Below, one piece after another: positions 1-6,725 of a DNA stretch of 10,070 bases (position 1 is the stretch's first letter; each line of letters opens with the position of its first letter). The translations under genes and the position numbers were made by a program. The stretch is taken from positions 1 to 10,070 of the forward strand of contig JAWWBN010000138.1 of assembly GCA_033720955.1 (NCBI GenBank), given 5' to 3'. The notes under the pieces were generated by a model. That model searched no databases and was not told the origin of the DNA. It saw nothing but the letters and a program-made list of their open reading frames with translations. This stretch comes from JAWWBN01 sp033720955. Lineage in GTDB: Bacteria > Acidobacteriota > Thermoanaerobaculia > Multivoradales > JAHEKO01.

Positions 1-1
1 G

Positions 2-196
2 CTCTCCAACCTGGCGATGGCCGTCGTGACCGCGGTCACCCTGGTGCTGGGGACCGCCGGGGTGCTGCGCGCCGGCGCCGCGGTCCTGGGACGGCCGGCG
101 CCGGACGGCGCGACCCTGCTGGCCGCCGGGGGCGGGCTCTGTCTGCTGGCGGCGGTGCCGCTGGGGCGCGCGCTGGTCCGTCGGCGGGGACAGTAG
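2..196 (+). CDS. C-terminal fragment of an integral membrane protein
   Basis: This reading frame is open from the left edge and ends at TAG 194-196; the start lies outside the window. The 64 visible residues form two hydrophobic stretches, about residues 3-32 and 38-56, joined by a short polar loop (GRPAPDGAT). It ends in a basic tail (RALVRRRGQ), as expected for a last membrane hairpin with a cytoplasmic, positively charged C-terminus. Codon use is strongly GC-biased at the third position, like the genes downstream, which supports it being coding. No catalytic motif is visible and I do not recognise the family; a transporter or other polytopic membrane protein is all that can be said. The M48 protease gene follows 63 bases later on the same strand. 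Confidence 0.6.
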   Translation, partial: LSNLAMAVVTAVTLVLGTAGVLRAGAAVLGRPAPDGATLLAAGGGLCLLAAVPLGRALVRRRGQ

Positions 197-199
197 AAT
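194..199 (+). promoter_or_regulatory. possible -10 box (TAGAAT) before the M48 gene
   Basis: TAGAAT matches five of six bases of the sigma-70 -10 consensus and overlaps the stop codon of the upstream gene. It would start transcription near 206, giving a leader of about 54 bases before ATG 260. No good -35 is visible about 17 bases upstream (cgctgg), so this rests on the -10 alone. AT-rich hexamers are rare in this DNA, which makes the match a little more notable. Confidence 0.25.
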
Positions 200-247
200 G
201 CGGCCGGTCTCGGACTGCCGGTCCGCGCACGACGGGTGCCAGGCCAA

Positions 248-254
248 GAGAGGG
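248..254 (+). promoter_or_regulatory. ribosome binding site deciding the start of the M48 gene
   Basis: GAGAGGG lies 5 bases before ATG 260. It favours that ATG over the in-frame GTG at 236, which would add eight residues in front of a complete lipoprotein signal peptide and has no comparable site upstream. Confidence 0.55.
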
Positions 255-259
255 CTTCG

Positions 260-1720
260 ATGAAGAGACTCGAGAATCCGGCTCGTCGCTTCGCCGCCGC
301 GGCTCTCGCCGCCGCCGCCGGGCTGGCGGGCTGCTCCGTGAATCCGGCCACCGGCGAGCGCCAGGTGATGCTGATGAGCGAGGCCCAGGAGATCGCCATC
401 GGGCGCGAGGCGGATCCGGAGATCGTCGCCGAGATGGGCCTCTACGACGACCCGGGGCTGCAGCAGTACGTCTCCGGCCTGGGCAGGGAGCTGGCCGCGA
501 AGTCGGAGCGGCCCGACCTTCCCTGGACCTTCCGGGTGCTCGACGACCCCACCGTGAACGCCTTCGCGCTGCCGGGCGGCTTCATCTACGTCACCCGGGG
601 CATCCTGAGCCACCTCGAGACCGAGGCCGAGCTGGTGGCGGTGCTGGGGCACGAGATCGGCCACGTCACCGCCCGGCACGGCGCCAACCGGCTCAGCAAG
701 GCGCAGCTCGCCCAGGTCGGCCTGGTGGTGGGCTCGGTGGCGAGCCCCGAGTTCGCCCGCTTCGCCGGCCTGGCCGAGACCGGGCTGGGTCTGCTCTTCC
801 TGAAGTACTCCCGCGACGACGAGCGCCAGGCCGACGAGCTGGGTCTCAGGTACACCATCCGCGGCGGGTACGACGCGCGGGAGATGCCGGAGGTCTTCAG
901 TACCCTCGAGCGGGTCAGCCGGGCCGAGGGCGGGGACCGCGGGGCGCTGCCGAGCTGGCTCTCGACCCACCCCGACCCCGGGGCGCGGCGGGAGCGGGCC
1001 CTGCAGGCCATCGCCGAGAGCGGGATCGACTTCGGCGGCACCACGGTGGCGCGCGAGGAGTATCTGGGGCGGCTCGACGGGCTGGTCTTCGGCGACAACC
1101 CGCGCGAGGGCTTCTTTCGCGGCGGCCGCTTCCTCCACCCCGACCTGCGCTTCCAGCTCGACTTCCCCGCCGAGTGGAAGACCCGCAACACCCGGCGCTC
1201 GGTGGACGCCCTGAGCCCGCAGCAGGACGCGGCGCTGCGTCTGGCCCTCTCGCCGGAGGCCGACCCCTACCAGGCGGCGCGACAGTTCCTGGCACAGGGG
1301 GGGATCAGCGCGGAGGCGCCGCGACGTGGGGAGATCGGCGGCTTCCCGGCCGCCGGGGGGTACTTCGAGGTGCCCGGAGAGCGGCCCCTGGCCGGCCGGG
1401 TGGCCTTCCTGCGCGACGGCGACACCACCTTCATGCTGCTCGGCTACACCCTGCAGGACAAGTGGCGCGGCTACTCGTCGGAGATCGGCGGCTTCGTGGA
1501 CAGCTACCGACGGCTCACCGACCCCGAGGCGCTGGCGGTGCAGCCGGCGCGACTGCAGATCGTCGAGCCGTCGAGCGATCTGCCCCTCGAGCGGTTCGCC
1601 CAGCAGTACGGCGCCTCGGTGCCGCTCGAGACCCTGGCGCTGATCAACCAGATGGAGGTGGGGCAGGTCCTGCGTGCCGGCCGTCGCGCGAAGACGGTGC
1701 ACGGCGGGCTCGGCTCCTGA
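260..1720 (+). CDS. M48-family zinc metalloprotease, lipoprotein (BepA/LoiP-like)
   Basis: This is a 486-residue predicted periplasmic or outer-membrane-anchored zinc endopeptidase. Residues 1-25 are a lipoprotein signal peptide: basic start MKRLENPARR, an alanine-rich core and lipobox L-A-G-C with the lipidated Cys at 25, so lipidation is expected. The catalytic domain runs from about 35 to 260. HEIGH at 131-135 gives zinc ligands H131 and H135 and the general base E132; E188 in ERQAD (188-192) is the third ligand; STHPDP at 235-240 is also typical of the BepA/LoiP group. BepA and LoiP act in quality control of outer-membrane proteins in E. coli, so a similar housekeeping role is inferred. 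There are no obvious TPR repeats as in BepA. Instead the C-terminal part (about 290-486) has a predicted alpha/beta region and, at 431-482, a short module resembling a degenerate LysM domain. The mltD-like gene follows after 52 bases on the same strand. Confidence 0.9.
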   Translation: MKRLENPARRFAAAALAAAAGLAGCSVNPATGERQVMLMSEAQEIAIGREADPEIVAEMGLYDDPGLQQYVSGLGRELAAKSERPDLPWTFRVLDDPTVNAFALPGGFIYVTRGILSHLETEAELVAVLGHEIGHVTARHGANRLSKAQLAQVGLVVGSVASPEFARFAGLAETGLGLLFLKYSRDDERQADELGLRYTIRGGYDAREMPEVFSTLERVSRAEGGDRGALPSWLSTHPDPGARRERALQAIAESGIDFGGTTVAREEYLGRLDGLVFGDNPREGFFRGGRFLHPDLRFQLDFPAEWKTRNTRRSVDALSPQQDAALRLALSPEADPYQAARQFLAQGGISAEAPRRGEIGGFPAAGGYFEVPGERPLAGRVAFLRDGDTTFMLLGYTLQDKWRGYSSEIGGFVDSYRRLTDPEALAVQPARLQIVEPSSDLPLERFAQQYGASVPLETLALINQMEVGQVLRAGRRAKTVHGGLGS

Positions 1721-1758
1721 TTCGTCGGCAGCGGGTGGCCGGCGGCCTCGGGCCGGCG

Positions 1759-1764
1759 TACAAT
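1759..1764 (+). promoter_or_regulatory. -10 box (TACAAT) placed for a leaderless mltD transcript
   Basis: TACAAT matches five of six -10 consensus bases and sits 8 bases before ATG 1773. With normal -10 to start-site spacing, transcription would begin at about 1771-1773, leaving almost no 5' leader. No Shine-Dalgarno sequence is visible before this ATG (gcgagccc), in keeping with leaderless translation. No convincing -35 is present, so the promoter is inferred from the -10 and its position. Confidence 0.4.
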
Positions 1765-1772
1765 GCGAGCCC

Positions 1773-3521
1773 ATGCCGAGCGCCCGTCTGGCCCCCCTCC
1801 TTCTTCTCGCCGCCCTCCTCGCCGGCTGCGCCGGGGGAGCGCCGGAGCCGCCCGCGGTGCGGGTGAGCTACAGCGATCTGCCGGCCGAGGCGGTGGCCCC
1901 GCCGGGGGAGCCCGAGCCGGCGGCCGCGGTGGTGCGGACCCCGCCGCCGCCCCCCGCGCCGGAGATCGAGGAGGAGCTCCTGCCGCCGCTCGAGCCGGCC
2001 GCCGAGACGCTGGCCCGGTCGCTGGAGGCGTACGAGTCGGCGGGCGCCTTCTGGGAGGGCGGCAGCTTCGAGGACGCCTTCGCCGCCCTGGATCGCGCCT
2101 ACGAGCTGATGGCCTCGGTGGAGGTCGACGGCGATGCCGGCCTGGGGCAGCAGAAGGAGGACCTGCGGCGGCTGATCTCGCGCCGGGTGGTGGAGATCTA
2201 CGCCTCGCTGCGGACGGTGGTGGGCCGGGTGGAAGACTCGATCCCCCTGGTTCTGAACGATCACGTGCGGCGCGAGATCGAGAGCTTCCGCACCGTGGAG
2301 CGGGAGTCGTTCCTGGCCGGCTACGAGCGGTCGGGCCGCTACCGGCCGATGATCGTGGCCCAGCTCGCCGAGCGCGGCATGCCGGAGCAGTTGAGCTGGC
2401 TGCCCATGGTGGAGAGCTGGTTCAAGGTCAAGGCCTTCTCTCGCGCCCGGGCTCTGGGGATGTGGCAGTTTATCGCCTCCACCGGCTACCGCTTCGGGCT
2501 GGAGCGCAGCGAGTGGCGGGACGAGCGGATGGACCCGGAGAAGTCCACCGCGGCCGCCCTCGCCTACCTGACCGAGCTGCACGAGCTGTTCGGCGACTGG
2601 ATGACGGCCCTGGCCGCCTACAACTGCGGCGAGGCGCGCGTGCTGCGCACGATCCGGGCGCAGCGGGTGGGCTACTTCGACCAGTTCTGGGACCTCTACG
2701 AGCTGCTGCCGCGGGAGACCCGCCGCTTCGTGCCCCGGTTCCTGGCAACCCTGGCCATCGTGGAGGACCCGCGGGCTCACGGATTCGACGACCTGCCCCG
2801 GCCACTGCCGCCGCTCTCCTACGACCTGGTCGAGCTGACCCGGCCGGTGCGGCTGGCCGACCTGGAGCAGGCCACCGGCCTGGTCCCGGGGACCCTGGCG
2901 GAGCTCAACCCCGAGCTGCGGCTGAGCGCCACGCCGGCGACCGAGTACGAGCTCAAGGTGCCGGTGGGCGCCGCGGCCACCATGACGAGCCGGGTGGCCT
3001 CGCTGCCGGTCTACAAGCCCCCCGTGGTCCAGACCTCCATCCACCGGGTGCGGCCGGGCGAGACCCTCTCCACCATCGCCAACCGCTACGGAACGTCGGT
3101 GAGCGCCCTGATGCGCCTCAACAGCCTGCGCGACCCGAACCGGATCTGGCCGGGCCAGCAGCTCCGCGTCACCGGCAGCCGGGCCGGGGTGGCCACGACG
3201 CCGCTGGCGCCGGGGGAGAAGGTGACCTACACGGTGCGCACCGGCGACAGCCTGTGGCGGATCGCCAGCCGCTTCGGCACTACGGTGGACCGGATCAAGC
3301 GCGACAACGGGTTGCGCAGCAACACCCTGCAGCCGGGCCAGCGGCTCACGGTGGGCGGCTCCGGGACGGCCTCCGGCGGCACCTACGTCGTCCGCCGGGG
3401 CGACACCCTGTCGGCCATCGCCGAGCGTGCCCGGGTGTCGCTCTCCCGGCTCACGGCGGCCAACGGGCTCTCCCGCCGCAGCACGATCTACCCCGGCCAG
3501 CGGCTCGTCATCCCGGAGTAG
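1773..3521 (+). CDS. mltD: MltD-like membrane-bound lytic murein transglycosylase with three LysM domains
   Basis: This is a 582-residue lipoprotein that should cleave the glycan strands of peptidoglycan, leaving 1,6-anhydro-MurNAc ends. The signal peptide ends in lipobox L-A-G-C (Cys19). A Pro/Ala/Glu-rich linker follows (about 20-75), then a helical region (75-200). The SLT catalytic domain spans about 195-310: catalytic Glu214 in MVESWF, GMWQFI at 229-234, and AAYNCGEARV from 281. A linker region leads to three LysM peptidoglycan-binding repeats at about 423-468, 485-528 and 537-581, each with the (V)RxGDTLxxIA start and PGQRL end. The last LysM ends one residue from the C-terminus. ATG 1773 was chosen because it begins directly at the signal peptide; an in-frame upstream start at 1674 would place 33 non-signal residues in front and overlap the M48 gene. 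Family assignment is secure; the exact cellular job (growth or remodelling) is inferred. Confidence 0.93.
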   Translation: MPSARLAPLLLLAALLAGCAGGAPEPPAVRVSYSDLPAEAVAPPGEPEPAAAVVRTPPPPPAPEIEEELLPPLEPAAETLARSLEAYESAGAFWEGGSFEDAFAALDRAYELMASVEVDGDAGLGQQKEDLRRLISRRVVEIYASLRTVVGRVEDSIPLVLNDHVRREIESFRTVERESFLAGYERSGRYRPMIVAQLAERGMPEQLSWLPMVESWFKVKAFSRARALGMWQFIASTGYRFGLERSEWRDERMDPEKSTAAALAYLTELHELFGDWMTALAAYNCGEARVLRTIRAQRVGYFDQFWDLYELLPRETRRFVPRFLATLAIVEDPRAHGFDDLPRPLPPLSYDLVELTRPVRLADLEQATGLVPGTLAELNPELRLSATPATEYELKVPVGAAATMTSRVASLPVYKPPVVQTSIHRVRPGETLSTIANRYGTSVSALMRLNSLRDPNRIWPGQQLRVTGSRAGVATTPLAPGEKVTYTVRTGDSLWRIASRFGTTVDRIKRDNGLRSNTLQPGQRLTVGGSGTASGGTYVVRRGDTLSAIAERARVSLSRLTAANGLSRRSTIYPGQRLVIPE

Positions 3522-3791
3522 GGGTCGTCCATGGTGTGCCAGGGGCCTGGGACCCTCGCTCGCTCGACGCGGGTGAGCCGAGCGGTGTAGCCGGCGAGCG
3601 CCTCGCGGAGGGCTGCGCGGATCGGAAGACCGCCTGCGATCGCGACGTCGAGGTGGCCTGCGCCAGTTGGCGGGAGGAGTACGACCAGGGCGGAGAGGTG
3701 TTTCCTCGTCGGAACCTCCCCGAGCCTCCGGGCGGAAAGGGCCCCAGACGTCCGACGGAGGCGAGGGCGGAGGGTGTGCTAGGTTGACCTC
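3522..3791 (+). other. intergenic gap of 270 bases with one doubtful small ORF
   Basis: No RNA gene, repeat or strong terminator is visible between the mltD-like gene and the secreted zincin gene. One plus-strand frame stays open throughout. Read from GTG 3536 to TGA 3785-3787 it would encode 83 residues, ending 4 bases before the next ATG. It has no Shine-Dalgarno, no recognisable domain, and its third codon positions are less GC-biased than those of the neighbouring genes, so I do not call it a gene. A weak imperfect hairpin lies at 3695-3718. The local codon and base pattern is otherwise featureless. Confidence 0.5.
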
Positions 3792-5525
3792 ATGGGCGAG
3801 AGCCCCGGTCGCGCGCTGGCCAGGCGCCGTGGGATCGCGGTGGCGGCGGCCCTCCTGCTCGTCCCGGCGATGGCCGCCGGCCGGCCGGCCGCGGCGCGGC
3901 GCTCCCTCGACGAGCTGTGCGACGTCCGCGGCGCCTCCCCGTCGGTCGCGGCGCGGGCCGGGCATCTCGCGCCCGGCACTCTCCTGGCGGTGCAGCAGAA
4001 GCCGGCCGCGGTGCATTTCGGCTACTCCGGCAAGATCCGGTACCGCGACCTGGCGGTGATGGGCGATTTCGAGACGGTTGGCTTCCGGATCGACTCGTTC
4101 ACCGGCTCGCGGACGTTCTCCGTCTCCCGCTCGAGCCGCTACGTCAACCCGGCGGGCGACGTCATCAGCCTCTTCGACTTCGAGGGAACTCTGGAGGAGT
4201 GGGTGGTGCTGCCGTTCAGCCGGCGGACCGACATGGCGTCGCCGGTCATCTCCTCCGACCTCCTCTATCTGGGCCCGCCCGGGCAGGAGCAGCCGTACTT
4301 CATGCCCGTGATGGTGCTGCCGAAGAAGCTGCCGAGATCCCGGGTCGTGCGGCACAGCGACCGTCTCCAGTACGCCAGCAACCTGATCAACGTCGCCGTG
4401 CCGGGCCTCCATCGCCGCCAGCTCGACGAGCCGGGGCACCTCGGATTCGAAGAGCAGGAGATCGTGGAGATCGTCGCCTCGGAGCTCGGCGGCTTCGACT
4501 ACGACGAGATCGGCATCGGCAACTGGCAGCACCTCCTGACCAACTCGGGCGCCTACCACCGCAACCCGAGCCCCGGCTCCGGGGCCGTGCCCGTCAGCTA
4601 CTACACCTCGACCGCCTTCCACCTGTGGCAGCTCTGGAAGCACGAGATCGGCCACAACTGGAACTTCCGCTACGACCTGCCGGGCCTGGTGGGCTGGGAG
4701 GCGCCCTTCGACGGCGCCCACAGCCGCGGCACCGTGGCGCGCGAGCCGGGCATGCTCTGCTGCTCGGCGTACCCGATCCGCAGGCGCGGCGGCCGGTGGC
4801 AGACCGTCTGGATCCGCGACCCCCATCCGTTCCACCCCCTGGAGCTCTTTGCGATGGGCCTGATCCCGGCGTCGGAGGTGCCCGAGATGAGGGTCTTCAA
4901 GCGACAGGATCTGAGGGACTACCGCCCGAACGAGGTCCTGCGCGGCCCGACCCGACCTCTGACCGTCGAGCAGGTCGTCGCGACGTACGGTCTTCCCGAG
5001 CCCGCGGCCGCCAACGTCTGGCGGGTCGCCCCGGTCGTCGTCTCGGAGACGCTCCTCCCCAAGCGGTGGGTGCGGGCGCTCAACTTCTACATGCGCCGGA
5101 TCGAGGACCCCGACGGCACGGTGCCGGCGTCGTTCGACCGGGCGACCCGGGGCCTCCTCGACCTCCAGACGACGATCGCCGTCCCCGGCGGCTCGCCGCC
5201 GGCGCCGCCCAAGGACGTGACCTTTCCCGAGATCGGGAAGCAGGAGGTCCCCGGGGTCAAGCTGAGCCGCGCGATTCCGGGGTGCATCCGGCCGGGGGAG
5301 AAGGTCGTTGTGGCGGGCCGCACGAACGGGGGCCTGCCCCTCGAGGCCATCTCCCTGGTCCCCTCCAACCCGGACACCCGGCCGGTCGAGGTGCCCGTGG
5401 CCGCCGACGCGGGAGGCGGCTTCCGCGTCGAGCTGACGCCCACGGCCGAGGACGCATACCAGGTCCTCTTCGACCCGCTCTGGAGCGCCGGGCCGGTCTA
5501 CGTCACCGAGGAGTGTCCCGGCTGA
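3792..5525 (+). CDS. putative secreted zinc metalloprotease (zincin, HEIGHNW) of unrecognised family
   Basis: This is a 577-residue protein with an apparent Sec signal peptide: basic start including RRR at 11-13, hydrophobic core about 14-28, likely cleavage around AMAAG (26-30). There is no lipobox, so it is expected to be released to the periplasm or outside. A zinc-binding HEIGH lies at 284-288, within LWKHEIGHNW, preceded by an aromatic-rich segment. After it come D308/H310 (FDGAHSRG), a Cys-Cys pair (323-324) and the segment HPLELFAMGLIP (348-359). Glu351 or His310 could supply the third zinc ligand, and the Met at 355 could act as a Met-turn; these are inferences. Residues about 485-577 look like a beta-sandwich (Ig-like) tail, with C498 and C575 possibly paired. 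Function is predicted from the motif only; substrate is unknown. The start has no clear Shine-Dalgarno but begins directly at the signal peptide. The gene has no partner in the same direction downstream. Confidence 0.75.
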   Translation: MGESPGRALARRRGIAVAAALLLVPAMAAGRPAAARRSLDELCDVRGASPSVAARAGHLAPGTLLAVQQKPAAVHFGYSGKIRYRDLAVMGDFETVGFRIDSFTGSRTFSVSRSSRYVNPAGDVISLFDFEGTLEEWVVLPFSRRTDMASPVISSDLLYLGPPGQEQPYFMPVMVLPKKLPRSRVVRHSDRLQYASNLINVAVPGLHRRQLDEPGHLGFEEQEIVEIVASELGGFDYDEIGIGNWQHLLTNSGAYHRNPSPGSGAVPVSYYTSTAFHLWQLWKHEIGHNWNFRYDLPGLVGWEAPFDGAHSRGTVAREPGMLCCSAYPIRRRGGRWQTVWIRDPHPFHPLELFAMGLIPASEVPEMRVFKRQDLRDYRPNEVLRGPTRPLTVEQVVATYGLPEPAAANVWRVAPVVVSETLLPKRWVRALNFYMRRIEDPDGTVPASFDRATRGLLDLQTTIAVPGGSPPAPPKDVTFPEIGKQEVPGVKLSRAIPGCIRPGEKVVVAGRTNGGLPLEAISLVPSNPDTRPVEVPVAADAGGGFRVELTPTAEDAYQVLFDPLWSAGPVYVTEECPG

Positions 5526-5561
5526 CCTTCCTGCCTCGCGCGAGACGGCGGCGCGGGAAGG
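5526..5561. terminator. hairpin between convergent genes, probable bidirectional terminator
   Basis: CCTTCCTGC (5526-5534) pairs with GCGGGAAGG (5553-5561) to give nine base pairs, one of them G-U. The loop contains the perfect palindrome CTCGCGCGAG (5535-5544), which could form a second small stem. The hairpin begins immediately after the zincin stop codon and lies about 50 bases beyond the VWA stop codon. No T-tract follows on either strand, so it would be a non-canonical terminator or an RNA-stabilising stem. Confidence 0.45.
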
Positions 5562-5612
5562 CTCCGAGCCCAACCGCGCCGGGCCGGAGGACCCGGGAGC
5601 GGCGGCGGACCG

Positions 5613-6701
5613 CTACCGCACCCTGCGCCGGCGGTTTCTCAGGTAGTCCGCCAGGATGAACTCTCCGAGGTCCAGCGGCGAGGCGAAGTAGGCGCGTCCC
5701 CGGTTGACCTGGGTCAGCCGCTCCACGAAGTCGGCCAGGAAGCTGTCGGTGGCCAGCATGAAGGTGGTGATGACGATCCTCTGGCGGCGGCAGAGGTCGG
5801 CCTCCTCCAGCGTCAGGTTGACGATCTTCATGTCCAGGCCGAAGGGGTTCTTGTAGAGGCCGCCGCCCTCCGTGATCGCCGAGGGCTTGCCGTCGGTGAT
5901 GAGGAAGATCTGCTTGTTGGGCTGCTTCTGGCGCGCCAGGAGGCCGCGGGCGAGCTGCAGCGCCTCGCGGGTGTTGGTGTGGTAGGGGCCGGCCTCCAGG
6001 TAGGGGAGCTCCGACAGCGGCACCCGCTCGGCGCGGTCGCCGAAACGGATCACCTGCAGGGAGTCCTTCGGGTACTGGGTGGTGATCAGCTCGGTCAGCG
6101 CCAGGGCCACCTTCTTGGCCGGGGTGATCCGGTCCTCGCCGTAGAGGATCATGGAGTGGCTGACGTCGATCGCCACCACCGTGGAGCAGGCGGTCAGGTG
6201 CTCCGCCTCGTAGACCTCCAGGTCCTCCTCGGCGAGCTCCAGGTCGCCGGCGGTGCGGGTCAGGGCGTTGCGCACCGAGCCCAGGGGATCCAGCCGGTGG
6301 ATGTCGTCGCCGAAGCGGTACGGGCGCTTCTCGGGCAGGCGCTCGGGGCCCTCGCCGGCGGCGCGCACCCGATGGTAGCCGGCGCCTCCCTGCCGCAGAC
6401 CGCGGAAGATCTCCTCGAAGGCGCTCCGGCGGATGCGCCGCTCGCCGGCAGCCGAGAGCCGGAGGGCCCCGGCCGCGTCCCGCTCCAGGGTGCGGTCCCG
6501 CTCGAGCTCCTCGCGGAAGGCGTCGAGGTCGATCCCCGGGTCGAGCAGGCCCTGCTGCTGGAGGTAGCGCATCCACTCCAGCGCCTCGGCCGGGTCGCCG
6601 CCCGCCGCCAGGAGCAGCTCGTTGAAGAGACGCTTGAGGTCGAGCTCCGCCAGCAGCCGCTGCAGCAGGTCGGAGTCGAGGTGGGTGTAGCGGTGTCGCA
6701 T
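5613..6701 (-). CDS. von Willebrand factor A (VWA) domain protein, partner of the AAA+ ATPase
   Basis: This is a 362-residue cytoplasmic-looking protein with no signal peptide or membrane segment. The N-terminal 1-165 is mostly helical and charged. The VWA fold follows from about 172. Its metal-ion-dependent adhesion site is complete: DVSHS at 179-183 (DxSxS), a Thr in HTNTRE (T242 or T244), and Asp270 in ITDGKP. The tail is RNRRRRVR. It resembles the uncharacterised VWA proteins I recall as COG4867, which pair with ChlI/MoxR-like ATPases. In such pairs the VWA protein usually presents or recognises the substrate that the ATPase remodels; that role is inferred here. It is the last gene of the trxB operon, 24 bases after the ATPase gene. 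Its own Shine-Dalgarno is weak, so coupling to the upstream gene is likely. Confidence 0.88.
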   Translation of the reverse strand: MRHRYTHLDSDLLQRLLAELDLKRLFNELLLAAGGDPAEALEWMRYLQQQGLLDPGIDLDAFREELERDRTLERDAAGALRLSAAGERRIRRSAFEEIFRGLRQGGAGYHRVRAAGEGPERLPEKRPYRFGDDIHRLDPLGSVRNALTRTAGDLELAEEDLEVYEAEHLTACSTVVAIDVSHSMILYGEDRITPAKKVALALTELITTQYPKDSLQVIRFGDRAERVPLSELPYLEAGPYHTNTREALQLARGLLARQKQPNKQIFLITDGKPSAITEGGGLYKNPFGLDMKIVNLTLEEADLCRRQRIVITTFMLATDSFLADFVERLTQVNRGRAYFASPLDLGEFILADYLRNRRRRVR

Positions 6702-6725
6702 CGCGCGCCCGCGCCGGTTGCGGCC

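Noticed and set aside
236..259. GTG start for the M48 gene
   Set aside because: It adds eight residues ahead of a complete lipoprotein signal peptide, whereas ATG 260 has a good ribosome binding site.
3695..3718. Imperfect hairpin GAGGT/ACCTC after the mltD-like gene
   Set aside because: It has a three-base bulge, few pairs and no T-tract, and is nearly 180 bases past the stop codon; too weak to call a terminator.
3780..3785. TAGGTT as a -10 box for the zincin gene
   Set aside because: It matches only three of six consensus bases and has no -35, although its position would suit a leaderless start.
1644..5573. Minus-strand open frame of 1309 codons
   Set aside because: It lies wholly opposite the mltD-like and zincin genes, is full of Arg, Gly, Pro and His as expected from reading GC-rich codons backwards, and shows no domain. 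It is a composition shadow.
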